Numbered from the stretch's first letter, positions 26,715 through 36,525 are shown. The stretch is 64,000 bases of DNA from Fulvivirga maritima (GCF_021389955.1 NZ_CP089980.1:1053501-1117500); one strand, 5' to 3'. Translations and numbers: made by a program. Notes: generated from the letters alone by a model not told the origin.

Positions 26715-27404
26715 ACTATAAAGCCATATTCTTCGACCTCGATCATACTTTATGGGATTACCAAAAAAACGCTTCCGAAGCGCTGGAAGAGCTATATAAA
26801 CAGTTTGACTTATACAGGCTGGGGGGGCTTTAGCAGCAGTGCATTTATAGAACGATTCACCACAGTAAATTACGGCCTTTGGGATCAGTTTAATCATGGC
26901 CTCATTGATAAAGACAAACTTAGAGAAGAACGATTTCATAAAATACTTCATCATTTTAAGGTGTTGGATAAGCCGCTGTCACTTAAAATATCAGATGCTT
27001 ACCTGAAGCTATGCCCCACCAAAACGAACCTTTTCCCTTATACCCATGATGTGCTCACCTACTTGCAAAGTAAGTATCAACTTTATATACTCACCAATGG
27101 CTTTAATGATGTACAGCAGATAAAGATCAATAGCAGCAATCTTACTTCTTATTTTAAGGGTGTGATCACCTCTGACAGTATTGGGTATAAGAAGCCTAAC
27201 AAAGAGATTTTTGATCATGCTTTAGAGGTAGCTGGCATTGCTAATTATGAAGGACTCATGGTGGGAGACAACTTGAATGCTGATATTAGAGGAGCCCGAA
27301 ATGCTGATATTGCTTCTATTTACTTCAACCCGGAGCGTAACCGCCATAAGGAAAAGCAACTTACGGAAATCAGCTGCCTTAGTGAACTTATGAATATTTT
27401 GTAA
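26711..27404 (+). pseudogene. HAD-family hydrolase (YjjG-like), frame broken in a run of seven G
   Basis: The start MNYKAIFFDLDHTLWDYQKN carries the HAD nucleophile motif DLDHT, but the frame stops at 26831. The rest of a YjjG-type phosphatase continues in another frame: GFSSSAFIERF onwards, ILTNGFNDVQQ (motif II), SDSIGYKKPNKEIF (motif III Lys) and MVGDNLNADI (motif IV). Removing one G from the G7 run at 26821-26827 restores a 230-residue protein. The family hydrolyses phosphorylated small molecules, including pyrimidine nucleotides. The start overlaps the end of the ArsR gene by ATGA, so both were one operon. Confidence 0.8.
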
Positions 27405-27484
27405 CAATCAGGCGATTAGTTAAGTTATTAAAGTAGATTTACTAGTGAAAAAAATTTTGTAATACTAAATAATTAACTTAAGCA

Positions 27485-29113
27485 ATGCCTAAAGGAATAT
27501 ACAAGATACCTACTCCAACCAATGAACCGGTATTATCATATGCACCGGGAACAGCAGAAAGAGAAACGCTAAAAAAAGCGCTGGAAGAAACGAGAGCAAA
27601 GGAAGTAGAGGTACCTATGTACATTGGTAGCGAAGAAGTAACTACCGGAAATAAAATAGCGATGACCCCTCCTCACGATCACAAGCATGTGCTAGGGTAT
27701 TTTCATGAGGGAGATTCATCTCACGTAGAGCAGGCCATAAATGCAGCATTAGGTGCAAAAGAGGCTTGGGCTTCTCTTAGCTGGGAACACAGAGCCAGCG
27801 TTTTCCTTAAAGCTGCTGATCTTATTGCCGGACCTTACAGAAATAAAATAAATGCTGCCACCATGATGGGGCAGTCAAAAAATGCTTTTCAGGCCGAGAT
27901 CGATTCAGCCTGTGAGATAGTGGACTTTTTAAGGTTCAACGCACATTTCATGCAGCAGATCTATGATGATCAGCCTTCTTCTTCTCCTGGTGTATGGAAT
28001 AGAACAGAATACAGACCTCTGGAAGGTTTTGTATTTGCCATCACTCCTTTTAACTTCACTGCTATAGCGGGTAACTTACCTGCCTCAGCAGCATTAATGG
28101 GTAACACCGTAGTATGGAAGCCAGCATATTCTCAAGTATATTCTGCTAACATAATCATGCAGGTATTTAAAGAAGCAGGTTTACCTGATGGGGTAATCAA
28201 CCTTATATTTGTAGATGGACCAGTAGCAGGTGATGTAATCTTTAATCACCCTGAATTTGCAGGTCTACACTTTACAGGAAGTACTGCCGTATTCAAACAA
28301 CTATGGAAAACTATAGGTCAGAATATTGATAAGTACAGAACATACCCTCGCATAGTAGGAGAAACCGGTGGTAAAGACTTTATTATGGCTCATAAATCAG
28401 CCGATGCTAAACGTCTGGCCACTGCCATAGTAAGAGGTTCATTCGAATTTCAAGGACAGAAATGTTCTGCTGCCTCAAGAGTGTATGTGCCATCTAACCT
28501 ATGGGAAGAAGTAAAAGGTTATATAATCGAAGACATAAAAACACTGAAAGTAGGTAGCCCTGAAGACTTCTCTAACTTCGTTAATGCAGTTATTGATGAG
28601 AATGCTTTTGATAAGATAGCTGGTTATATAGATAAAGCCAAGGCTAATGATATGAATGAAATCATTGCTGGTGGTGGATATGATAAGTCTAAAGGATACT
28701 TCATTGAACCAACAGTTATCGAAACTAAAGATCCTCAGTCACTTACCATGTGTGAGGAAATTTTCGGCCCTGTGGTAACTATATATGTTTACCATGCTGA
28801 AAACTTCGAAGATACATTGGAGCTGGTAAACAGCACATCTCCTTACGCACTTACTGGTGCTATTTTCTCTACTGACAGATATGCCATTGATTTAGCCGCG
28901 AAAAAACTCGTACACGCTGCTGGTAACTTCTACATCAATGATAAGCCTACAGGCGCAGTAGTAGGTCAGCAACCATTCGGAGGAGCCAGAGGATCAGGCA
29001 CTAACGATAAAGCAGGATCTGCATTAAACCTATTAAGATGGGTTTCTTCCAGAACTATTAAAGAGACATTTAATGCTCCTACTGATTATCGCTACCCATT
29101 TCTTGGAGAATAG
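27485..29113 (+). CDS. pruA: L-glutamate gamma-semialdehyde (P5C) dehydrogenase
   Basis: This enzyme oxidises glutamate gamma-semialdehyde, derived from proline, to glutamate with NAD+ in the cytoplasm. It has 542 residues, the length of the stand-alone P5C dehydrogenases. Catalytic Glu293 (GETGGKDF) and Cys327 (GQKCSAASR) are present, and the cofactor region ITPFNFTAIAGNLPA and HFTGST are clear. Proline dehydrogenase is not adjacent. The gene stands alone and is closed by a strong terminator. Codon usage is ordinary. Confidence 0.95.
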   Translation: MPKGIYKIPTPTNEPVLSYAPGTAERETLKKALEETRAKEVEVPMYIGSEEVTTGNKIAMTPPHDHKHVLGYFHEGDSSHVEQAINAALGAKEAWASLSWEHRASVFLKAADLIAGPYRNKINAATMMGQSKNAFQAEIDSACEIVDFLRFNAHFMQQIYDDQPSSSPGVWNRTEYRPLEGFVFAITPFNFTAIAGNLPASAALMGNTVVWKPAYSQVYSANIIMQVFKEAGLPDGVINLIFVDGPVAGDVIFNHPEFAGLHFTGSTAVFKQLWKTIGQNIDKYRTYPRIVGETGGKDFIMAHKSADAKRLATAIVRGSFEFQGQKCSAASRVYVPSNLWEEVKGYIIEDIKTLKVGSPEDFSNFVNAVIDENAFDKIAGYIDKAKANDMNEIIAGGGYDKSKGYFIEPTVIETKDPQSLTMCEEIFGPVVTIYVYHAENFEDTLELVNSTSPYALTGAIFSTDRYAIDLAAKKLVHAAGNFYINDKPTGAVVGQQPFGGARGSGTNDKAGSALNLLRWVSSRTIKETFNAPTDYRYPFLGE

Positions 29114-29133
29114 TTAAAGCTATTTATATATCA

Positions 29134-29169
29134 AAATGCCATCTGAACTATTCAGATGGCATTTTTCGT
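29134..29169 (+). terminator. Rho-independent terminator of pruA
   Basis: AAATGCCATCTGAA (29134-29147) and TTCAGATGGCATTT (29151-29164) form a perfect 14-bp stem with loop CTA. It is followed by TTT and sits 20 bp after the stop codon. Confidence 0.9.
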
Positions 29170-29293
29170 TTATAATCAATTAGTTACCCAAACTAAAAGA
29201 CGAAATATTTACAAAAAATAAATGTTTTATATTATTTTTGAAGAATACGATATGGCTAGTAAACATTTTCAACCTTAAAGCATTTAATACTTA

Positions 29294-29301
29294 TAACTTT
29301 G
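29294..29301 (+). promoter_or_regulatory. Candidate -7 box for the receiver-domain gene
   Basis: TAACTTTG matches TAnnTTTG. A second match, TATTTTTG, lies at 29233-29240. Both argue against the TTG at 29238 as the start codon of the next gene. Confidence 0.35.
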
Positions 29302-29312
29302 TACTAACGTCT

Positions 29313-29855
29313 ATGCCTGGCTTTACTTTTAGTAAAGTGGATCATTACAGAACTAAATGGCCACTTACAGATGATATTATTGATTTAAAGTTTCCTTCTG
29401 AACTTGAGAGTATGGATGAAAATTTGTTAAAAGATAGCTTACTCATCTTCATTGTAGAAGACGATCCTATGTTTCTTCAAATTTTAAATACTCACTTTAG
29501 CAAACTTCAACTCAAATTACCTAATGATACTCTGGTTAAATTCAAAATCAGAAATTTTGCCACTGGCCAAAGTGCGATCAACCACCTGAACCTAAAGCCT
29601 GATATTATTTTGCTCAATTATTTCATTAATCACGGCTTGCCTAATGCTCTGAGCGGACATGAGACCCTGCGTGAAATCATGGAAATTAACCCTGAGCAAA
29701 AGATAGTAGTATTGAATGACCTGCCGTTTGACATCAGCCATGCCTTTGTAGAAAATGGCTTAAGAGATTACATTATTCAAGACGAAGAAGCTCTGAATCA
29801 CCTCAACGAAGTACTATTTGATGTCTTAAAAAACGTTAAAAAATCAGCTCAATAG
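29313..29855 (+). CDS. Degenerate receiver-domain (CheY-like) protein
   Basis: This is a single receiver domain with no output domain, about 180 residues from the ATG at 29313. The ATG at 29412 (MDENLLKDS) is an alternative start just before the domain. The acidic pocket VEDDPMF is present, but the phosphoacceptor position reads Asn (PDIILLNYF, normally LLDYF). The usual Thr/Ser is Asn (VVLND) and the usual Lys is Gln (DYIIQDE). It therefore probably cannot be phosphorylated and may act as a fixed-state adaptor. It has no kinase next to it. Confidence 0.75.
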   Translation: MPGFTFSKVDHYRTKWPLTDDIIDLKFPSELESMDENLLKDSLLIFIVEDDPMFLQILNTHFSKLQLKLPNDTLVKFKIRNFATGQSAINHLNLKPDIILLNYFINHGLPNALSGHETLREIMEINPEQKIVVLNDLPFDISHAFVENGLRDYIIQDEEALNHLNEVLFDVLKNVKKSAQ

Positions 29856-29931
29856 CGAATTTTAAGCCATTTATTAAACATAGGTCATTAATATACGTTT
29901 CTCTATATGAATTTTAGCAAAGAGAAACCTG

Positions 29932-30306
29932 GTGGATAATTCGAAACAAAGCGTAAATCAAATAATACTCACTACATGGCTAATGATTGCGCTGCTTATA
30001 ATGTTTGGAAGTACGGGCACCTCATTGTACTTTATAATACAATTTATTATTAGTCACCCAGCTCATAATAAAGCTTTTATCTTAGGAGGTCTTTCCTGCT
30101 TTCATGAAACGCTGAACATTCAAACTACTGTTAAAAACATTATCATCACTACCACAGAAAATTGGGGGTTGATAGCAAAACATCGCTTCACTACTTCTGT
30201 TTGTGGAAATTGTTTTATCCACCACGTTTCTATCCCTGCCCATTTTAAGCTTGCAGGTAGCACAACCATTAAACCTAACTATAATCAACTATTGGTACTC
30301 TCATAA
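29932..30306 (+). CDS. Doubtful small membrane protein
   Basis: This 124-codon frame has a GTG start. It has a hydrophobic N-terminal half (TTWLMIALLIMFGSTGTSLYF) but a second half that does not look like a typical protein. A hairpin with perfect arms GTTTCTCT (29897-29904) and AGAGAAAC (29921-29928) lies just upstream. If it is not a gene, the stretch 29856-30338 is non-coding. I recognise no family. Confidence 0.25.
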   Translation: MDNSKQSVNQIILTTWLMIALLIMFGSTGTSLYFIIQFIISHPAHNKAFILGGLSCFHETLNIQTTVKNIIITTTENWGLIAKHRFTTSVCGNCFIHHVSIPAHFKLAGSTTIKPNYNQLLVLS

Positions 30307-30338
30307 AATATGAGAAGCACATACCAATACCCTAGAAA

Positions 30339-31262
30339 ATGAAAAAACACTTTAAACCTGATTGGTTCGATTATTTCCTAAGTGCAGGAGCTTTTACCAT
30401 CCTATTAATCTTTTGCTACCCTCTGTACAGCGACGACATTAGTTTGCTGCCCGTAGTAGCGGCCTTCTGTCTCATAGCAGCTTACCTATTGTTCTATAGG
30501 CTTACCAGAAGTGTAAGAAAACGAAACAAGTTAATAAAGCTGGAATTTTCTCAAGAATGGAGAGATATTCTTAATGATAAAGTGAAATTTTACCGTGGAT
30601 TAACTGAGAAAGACAAGTCTAAATTTGAAAGGGAAATCAATATATTTATCTCAGAAAAGCTTATCACAGGCATTGAAACCGACATTACCGACACAGACCG
30701 ATTGTTAGTAGCTAGCAGTGCTATTATCCCCGTATTTGCTTTTCCTAACTGGAACTATGATGACCTTACTGAAGTACTCATATATCCCAACTCTTTCAAC
30801 CACGAATATCAGCTAGAAGGCAAAGGACGTAATATTTCAGGAATGGTGGGCAATGGTGTAATGAATGGAAAAATGATCCTTTCCAAAAAGGATTTGCACT
30901 ACGGTTTCGAATATCCGCAAAGCAAATCTAACGTTGGAATTCATGAGTTTGTACACCTTATAGATGACTCTGATGGTAGTATTGATGGAATTCCTGGTCT
31001 ATTAATGGAGCATAGCTATGCCCAACCCTGGCTGGAGGCATTACAGCGAGAAATTGAAAAAATAAGAAAAAATAAATCTGACATTAACGCCTATGGAGGC
31101 ACTAGCAAAGAGGAGTTCTTTCCCGTTATTAGTGAATACTTCTTCCAAAGGCCAAGGCTATTCAAGCGTAAACACCCTAAATTATATAAAATGATGAACA
31201 AAGTATTTAGGCAGGATCCGGTAAGCAGACTCAAGAAAAAAGTAGCCCTAAAAACAAAATAG
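30339..31262 (+). CDS. MtfA-like zinc metallopeptidase
   Basis: This 307-residue membrane-anchored protein has two N-terminal transmembrane segments (about 13-30 and 34-53). The cytosolic MtfA-type peptidase domain has the zinc motif HEFVH (His202, Glu203, His206) and a downstream Glu in EEFFPVISEYFFQRP. In E. coli MtfA interacts with the Mlc repressor and has aminopeptidase activity; the role here is not known. It is followed 7 bp later by the glutamate synthase-like gene, so they may share a transcript. Confidence 0.88.
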   Translation: MKKHFKPDWFDYFLSAGAFTILLIFCYPLYSDDISLLPVVAAFCLIAAYLLFYRLTRSVRKRNKLIKLEFSQEWRDILNDKVKFYRGLTEKDKSKFEREINIFISEKLITGIETDITDTDRLLVASSAIIPVFAFPNWNYDDLTEVLIYPNSFNHEYQLEGKGRNISGMVGNGVMNGKMILSKKDLHYGFEYPQSKSNVGIHEFVHLIDDSDGSIDGIPGLLMEHSYAQPWLEALQREIEKIRKNKSDINAYGGTSKEEFFPVISEYFFQRPRLFKRKHPKLYKMMNKVFRQDPVSRLKKKVALKTK

Positions 31263-31269
31263 TTAATAC

Positions 31270-32785
31270 ATGCGCAATATATTCATTTTTTGGAAACCTC
31301 GTTCTAGTAAGCCTAACCATTGCTATCTTCTTTATTTGGCCTCCCATCATCTGGACATTAGCTATCATTGGCCCTTTTATTTTATTGGGCATTTATGATC
31401 TTCTACAAAAGAAGCATACCATATTAAGAAACTTCCCTGTACTGGGCCACTTCAGGTATTTCTTTGAGTTGATATCTCCTGAGATTCACCAGTACTTTGT
31501 AGAGTCAGACACCGATGGTAAGCCTATTGATCGGAATCATCGAGCTTACATTTACCAACGCGCTAAATTACAGACAGCCACACACCCTTTTGGCACTCAG
31601 CTAGACCTGAATGAGCCTGGGTATGAATATATGCATCAAAGCATTTATCCAGCAAAAAAACTGGATGATTTCCCTAGAGTTACTGTGGGCGGGCCAGATT
31701 GTAAATCTCCTTATTCGGCCAGTATTTTTAATATATCTGCCATGAGCTACGGAGCTTTAAGTAAAAATGCGATCACTGCCCTCAACATTGGGGCAAGGGA
31801 AGGTCACTTTTTTCATGACACAGGCGAAGGAAGTATCTCTCCATACCATCTCCAAGGTGGTGACTTGGTATATGAAGTGGGCACAGGCTACTTTGGCTGC
31901 AGATCAGAGGATGGTAATTTTTCTCCTGAGAAGTTTAAAGTGCAGGCAGAGCGCCAAGAGGTGAAAATGATAGAAATAAAAATATCTCAAGGAGCCAAAC
32001 CGGGTCATGGCGGAGTATTACCAGCCTCTAAAAATGATGAAGAGATTGCTGAAATAAGAGGCGTAAAACCACATACTACCGTCCTATCTCCTCCAGGACA
32101 TTCTGCATTTAATGACGCTCAAGGCTTGTGCTATTTCATTAAAGAATTGCGAGACCTTTCCAAAGGTAAACCCATCGGCTTTAAGCTATGCATAGGTAAC
32201 AAAGATGAGTTTATAGAAATATGTGAGGCAATGCGTAAGACAGGCATCAAACCTGATTTTATTACTGTAGATGGCGCTGAAGGTGGTACAGGAGCGGCCC
32301 CCATTGACTTCTCTAACTATGTAGGCATGCCATGGGAAGAAGCTTTAATATTTGTGGTAGATATGCTCAATGGTTACGATCTCAAAAAAGACATTAAAGT
32401 AATAACCGCTACCAAAATATTTACTGCCTTTGATATATACAAAGCCTTAAGCATGGGGGCAGATATCTGCAACTCCGCGAGAGGAATGATGCTGGCACTA
32501 GGTTGCATACAAGCTCTAAAGTGCGATACTAATAACTGCCCCACAGGTGTTACTTCTAACAAACCTCACCTAAGAAAAGGATTGGTAGTATCAGAAAAAT
32601 GGAAGAGAGTGAAAAATTATCACCAAGAAACCTTAAAAGATTTTATTGAACTACTCTCAGCCTCTGGTAATAGCTCCATAGAACAACTCAACAGAACACA
32701 TATTTATAAGCGTACTTTCAATAACAACTTGCTATCTTTTGAAGAAATATATCCTAGTGTAAAAGAGGGTAAGTTAGCTCGCTAG
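31270..32785 (+). CDS. FMN-binding glutamate synthase-family protein, start disrupted in a T run
   Basis: The main frame from 31385 (TTG) contains the FMN/glutamate synthase domain: NISAMSYGALSKNAI, GEGSISPYH, KISQGAKPGHGG, DGAEGGTGAAP and NNCPTGVTSNKPHLR. The family normally has a hydrophobic N-terminus, and that is found upstream in the same frame (SLTIAIFFIWPPIIWTLAI), but this frame has no start codon. An ATG at 31270 (MRNIFIF) is one frame off; removing one T from the T6 run at 31286-31291 joins them into a 504-residue protein of normal layout. Enzyme activity is likely glutamate synthase-like but the donor is unclear. The 3' end overlaps the convergent gene by 4 bp. Confidence 0.8.
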
Positions 32786-33078
32786 TATTTACCAAACGTT
32801 CTGCTTCTCCTTAAGGTCATCTTTACTTTGGGCTTGTCTCCTACCGGAGCTAATTCTGTCTGCATGAATTTGAGCAACTTATGAATAAGCTCATGACAAT
32901 TATGAAAGCGATCCTTACATTTAATGGCATCATATTTCGCCAACTGAGCACTGAAAGCCATTTCTTCCTGATGGCTGGCATCTATGTAACGATTAACATT
33001 AAAAATCAACTCTCCTTCACCGGAAGACACTTCTACCATAAACTTTAGTGCAGGCTTTTGAATGATAAGTTTATCCAT
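32782..33078 (-). CDS. Conserved-looking hypothetical protein
   Basis: This is a 98-residue protein from the ATG at 33078 (MDKLIIQKPALKF). An in-frame start at 33120 is less likely. It has no signal peptide or membrane segment. It is rich in Lys and His in the centre (CKDRFHNCHELIHKLLKF) and basic at the C-terminus (VKMTLRRSRTFGKY). I recognise no domain. It overlaps the convergent glutamate synthase-like gene by 4 bp. Confidence 0.55.
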   Translation of the reverse strand: MDKLIIQKPALKFMVEVSSGEGELIFNVNRYIDASHQEEMAFSAQLAKYDAIKCKDRFHNCHELIHKLLKFMQTELAPVGDKPKVKMTLRRSRTFGKY

Positions 33079-33210
33079 AATAATTAGCGTTTGTTGTATG
33101 TAGGTATTAGATACAACCACACTTCAATCGAAAACGTTTGCAAAACTCTAATTATTAATAACTCCCATTTCTCAATTCGTTTTAGGTGACTTTCAGAATC
33201 CTTTATAAAA

Positions 33211-33249
33211 ATAAGGGAGAATGCTTCTTAATTGAACATTCGCCCTTAT
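33211..33249 (-). terminator. Terminator of the GH2 gene
   Basis: On the minus strand ATAAGGGCGAATG pairs with CATTCTCCCTTAT (one mismatch), followed by TTTTATAAAG. It lies 20 bp after the GH2 stop. Confidence 0.75.
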
Positions 33250-33268
33250 CCATGATTTAAAATAGATA

Positions 33269-35089
33269 CTATTTTTTGTAAGCCTCTTCCTGCTTTTGAT
33301 AGTAATCCTTTAAGATAAAAAAGGCCTTTTTCTTATCCCCTGTGTTTGATATCAATCCCTTTCTATTCCAGAAGTTTTGATATACTGAATGCGGTCTTCT
33401 GGGAGACCTGAAATCGACCAGAATCCAGGGCGTCATACCCCTAAGCTGTTTAATTTCGGTAAGTAATTTTATCTGATTGGTATAAAGGTCTTCCTGATAC
33501 TCTTCTGACCACCTCACTCTATCTTCGCTGTGAAAACCTCCTAAAGCACCTGCCCCAAATTCAGAGATAAAAACAGGCTTATCAATATCAAATTCAAATT
33601 TTATTTTACTCAACTCTGAAGGAGTAAGCCAATACCAACCTGCATATTCATTAAAACTAACTAAATCAATCTTATCTACCAGCGGATCATCACAGGTCCA
33701 AACCATCTCACCTTCCTTTTGGGATACCTCTAGCGCAGCGGCCACTAACCTGGAATCATCTAAAGACCTCACCTTATCCGCTAGGCCTCCCATAAATTTC
33801 ATCCTAGGCTCGCTCACAGGCGTTTCATTTCCTACCGACCAAATCATTATAGATGCTCGATTTTTATCTCTAACTATCATATCTGTAAGTTGAGCCTCCG
33901 CATTTTTATAAGTAGCCTCATTCTCCCAAGATATAGTCCAGTAAACAGGTATTTCCGCCCATACCATCAAGCCCATTTCATCGGCCAGCTTCAGCGCTTT
34001 TTCATCATGCGGATAATGGGCCAGTCTGATAAAGTTGCAATTGAGTTCTTTAGCCCACTGAAATAACATTCTAATATCTCCCTCTCCCCTAAGTCTTCCT
34101 GGTAAGAATGGATTTTCTTCATGCATAGAAATGCCTCTTAAAAACACTGACTTTCCATTTAACAAAATATCAGTCCCCTCTGTGGTAATAGTTCTGAACC
34201 CTATTTTATCTAACACCATATCATTAGAAGAACTTATTTGCACCTCATATAACTTAGGGTTTTCAGGGCTCCAGTAAACCACTTTTTTCACAGGAATAGC
34301 AAATGAAGCATAGCCATTTCTATCTACAGCAATAGCTTCATCTACTTTCAGCTCAGGAATAGCAACCTTCACTTCACTTTCCTCCCCTTCCACCTTCACA
34401 AAACCGCGAATCTCTTTATTATTTGCAGGGTTTAGTTTTAGTTGATAATCCTGAATGTAACTATCAGGAGTATTGATGAGCAAAACATCTCTGGTAACAC
34501 CTCCGTAATTCCACCAATCAGTATTTACAGTAGGCACTTCGTCTTGATGCCTGGTATTATCAACCTTCAGCACTATGAAGTTATCCCCCTCATGGAGCAG
34601 GTCAGTTACTTCAAACTGGAAAGGTGTGAAACCTCCTTTATGTGTGCCCAGCTTCTTACCATTCAGATATACATGAGCTTCATAATTAACGGCACCAAAG
34701 TAAAGCCAGTATTTTTTACCTTTCTCGGGGCTTATCTCAAACGCTCTCTGATACCACACCGTACCCTCATAGAGTTCCAGTTTTTCTACCTGAGAATTCC
34801 AATCTCCAGGAACATCAAGAGTAGGAGCATGATCAAAATCATACTCTATCAAAGACATAGGATTATTTTGCTTTAGATTATCATAGTAACCACCCTTTTT
34901 GTTACCTATCTCGTCAAAGGCTTTTCTTCTATAATTGTAATATCCGTTTTCATAAGGATCAGCAATATAATGCCAAGGCCCATTAAGGCTAATATGATCA
35001 CGGCTATAAGGGTTTTGTAGTAAAGAACTCTGTGCTCTCACTGCTGTAGAAACAACAAACAAAAGCAGCAGTATATTAAGATATTTCAT
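33269..35089 (-). CDS. Glycoside hydrolase family 2 (beta-glucuronidase/galactosidase type)
   Basis: This exported glycosidase has 606 residues with a signal peptide (MKYLNILLLLFVVSTAVRAQ). The jelly-roll sugar-binding domain (about 30-205), the immunoglobulin-like domain (about 210-300) and the TIM barrel follow in order. The acid/base is Glu422 (WSVGNETP) and the nucleophile Glu510 (VFISEFGAGA). The FNEYAGWYW segment resembles beta-glucuronidases, but the exact sugar cannot be told from sequence alone. It is a single gene with its own terminator, next to an unknown gene and an AraC regulator on the same strand. Confidence 0.92.
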   Translation of the reverse strand: MKYLNILLLLFVVSTAVRAQSSLLQNPYSRDHISLNGPWHYIADPYENGYYNYRRKAFDEIGNKKGGYYDNLKQNNPMSLIEYDFDHAPTLDVPGDWNSQVEKLELYEGTVWYQRAFEISPEKGKKYWLYFGAVNYEAHVYLNGKKLGTHKGGFTPFQFEVTDLLHEGDNFIVLKVDNTRHQDEVPTVNTDWWNYGGVTRDVLLINTPDSYIQDYQLKLNPANNKEIRGFVKVEGEESEVKVAIPELKVDEAIAVDRNGYASFAIPVKKVVYWSPENPKLYEVQISSSNDMVLDKIGFRTITTEGTDILLNGKSVFLRGISMHEENPFLPGRLRGEGDIRMLFQWAKELNCNFIRLAHYPHDEKALKLADEMGLMVWAEIPVYWTISWENEATYKNAEAQLTDMIVRDKNRASIMIWSVGNETPVSEPRMKFMGGLADKVRSLDDSRLVAAALEVSQKEGEMVWTCDDPLVDKIDLVSFNEYAGWYWLTPSELSKIKFEFDIDKPVFISEFGAGALGGFHSEDRVRWSEEYQEDLYTNQIKLLTEIKQLRGMTPWILVDFRSPRRPHSVYQNFWNRKGLISNTGDKKKAFFILKDYYQKQEEAYKK

Positions 35090-35150
35090 GAATTGAGGGT
35101 TTATTATAAGTGATAATTAAAGATAACAAACATCACTCATTTAACCCTCT

Positions 35151-35633
35151 TTAAAGATAGTCTTCTGCTCTCTCTACTTCTTGTTTGTAATCTGTTTGCA
35201 AGTCGGCATGCAGCTTTCCATAAGCTGCTTTTATTTTCTTCACCTGCGATTGATACATATTCTTGAGCACACTACCCCCATGAATATTTATGTCTCTTTT
35301 CTGCACCCCTAAACAAAAATAAAGCAGCAGCTCCAACTCCGTTCTTTTCTCACCAGAATAACGGATATACTTATTAAGCTGCCGTAGTATCTTTCTTATA
35401 TTCTTCTTGGCATAATAGTAGGAATGAGTATTCACTTCATCCAGGGCATCATCTACATATTCTTTTATCAGATCAATGTAGGCATCCTCATCTGGAGCTT
35501 CAAAAATGAGGTAAGTAAGTAGTTCTTTATTATCCTTCTTGAATTTAGCCAGCCTTAGCAACATAGCTGCCATCTGCTCGCTATCCATTTCTCTAAGTTC
35601 CTTCTTAATATCTACTAAGCTTGCTGCTTTCAT
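35151..35633 (-). CDS. Hypothetical helical protein
   Basis: This is a 160-residue, all-helical, highly charged cytosolic protein (MKAASLVDIKKELREMDSEQ). It contains a Tyr-rich central part (HSYYYAKKNIRKILRQLNKY) and an LELLLYFC segment. I recognise no catalytic motif. It lies 7 bp downstream of the AraC gene and is probably co-transcribed with it. The GH2 gene follows 61 bp later on the same strand. Confidence 0.7.
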   Translation of the reverse strand: MKAASLVDIKKELREMDSEQMAAMLLRLAKFKKDNKELLTYLIFEAPDEDAYIDLIKEYVDDALDEVNTHSYYYAKKNIRKILRQLNKYIRYSGEKRTELELLLYFCLGVQKRDINIHGGSVLKNMYQSQVKKIKAAYGKLHADLQTDYKQEVERAEDYL

Positions 35634-35640
35634 CTATATT

Positions 35641-36483
35641 TTAATTAATCAACGTATTGGCATGTGCTCGTACATGCTCTTTCACTTCCTCCTGAAATTC
35701 CTGCGGAGTTTTAGCGGTATGTTGCTTAAAGAAACGACTAAAATAAGATCGATCATTAAAGCCCAGATTAAACGCTATTTCTTTTATGGTATTCTCACTA
35801 TGGATTATTTGACGTTTTGCCTCCAGCACCACTCTCTCATGAATGAGATTTGTGCCTGTTTTGTTCAACTTATCTTTGAGAACCTGATTTAACCTTTTCG
35901 CACTTATACCTAGCTTATCAGCATAAAAATCAATATTCCTTTGCTCTAAATAATTCATTTCTAATAAAAGCATAAACTCATACACCCGCTTTTCATGAAT
36001 ATCATGCTTGGTAAAATGCTGCTCTTTCAATTGAATAAGTTGCAATAAAAACACCTTGAGCAAGGCCTTGATCATAGTCATATTCATAGCAGAACGCTTA
36101 TACTCTTCATTCAGCAGGTCAAAAACGGTAATAAGACCTTTTGAGCTTTCTTCATTTACCTGCAAACAAGAAAACTCACCCTGAATATTGAACATACGAA
36201 ATACATCCAGCAAAAACTCTTTTAGGTCTCCCTCCAAAAGCTCTCTTTTAAAGGAAATTAGCACCCCTTTCTTGCCTGCCTTGTTGAGCTGATGCACCCG
36301 GTAAGGAGGAATAAGATAAATCCAATCTCCCCTTAAGGTTTGAAAATCATGCTGAGGAACATGCAGTGCCTCCTCATCATGCAACCATACTATTTCAAAA
36401 AACTCTCTTCTTCCAGGATCATCCAGATAAGAAGGAGGACACTGATCCAGATTTCGAATAAATAAAACCTTATCACTTAGCAT
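35641..36483 (-). CDS. AraC-family transcriptional regulator
   Basis: This 280-residue protein has an N-terminal cupin-like sensing domain (YLIPPYRVHQLNKAGKKG is the typical cupin strand region, about 52-75). The C-terminal AraC double-HTH (about 178-275) has YADKLGISAKRLNQVLKDK as HTH1 and IKEIAFNLGFNDRSYFSRFFK as HTH2. It is divergent from hxlB-hxlA, with paired direct repeats in the shared 196-bp gap, so it most likely activates the formaldehyde-fixation operon (inference). The inducer is unknown. Confidence 0.9.
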   Translation of the reverse strand: MLSDKVLFIRNLDQCPPSYLDDPGRREFFEIVWLHDEEALHVPQHDFQTLRGDWIYLIPPYRVHQLNKAGKKGVLISFKRELLEGDLKEFLLDVFRMFNIQGEFSCLQVNEESSKGLITVFDLLNEEYKRSAMNMTMIKALLKVFLLQLIQLKEQHFTKHDIHEKRVYEFMLLLEMNYLEQRNIDFYADKLGISAKRLNQVLKDKLNKTGTNLIHERVVLEAKRQIIHSENTIKEIAFNLGFNDRSYFSRFFKQHTAKTPQEFQEEVKEHVRAHANTLIN

Positions 36484-36525
36484 ATTCTCTACTATTTATT
36501 ATCAACCTAAAATCGACTCATTTCC

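Noticed and set aside
26821-26827. Phase variation by the G7 run in the HAD gene
   Set aside because: Possible, but two other single-base homopolymer problems nearby make an assembly error the simpler explanation.
26634-26954. 106-codon minus-strand frame over the HAD gene
   Set aside because: It is a shadow of the frameshifted HAD gene, whose sense frames carry clear catalytic motifs.
29238-29312. TTG at 29238 as the start of the receiver-domain gene
   Set aside because: It overlaps a promoter-like box (29233-29240), and a second box lies at 29294-29301. ATG codons at 29313 or 29412 fit better.
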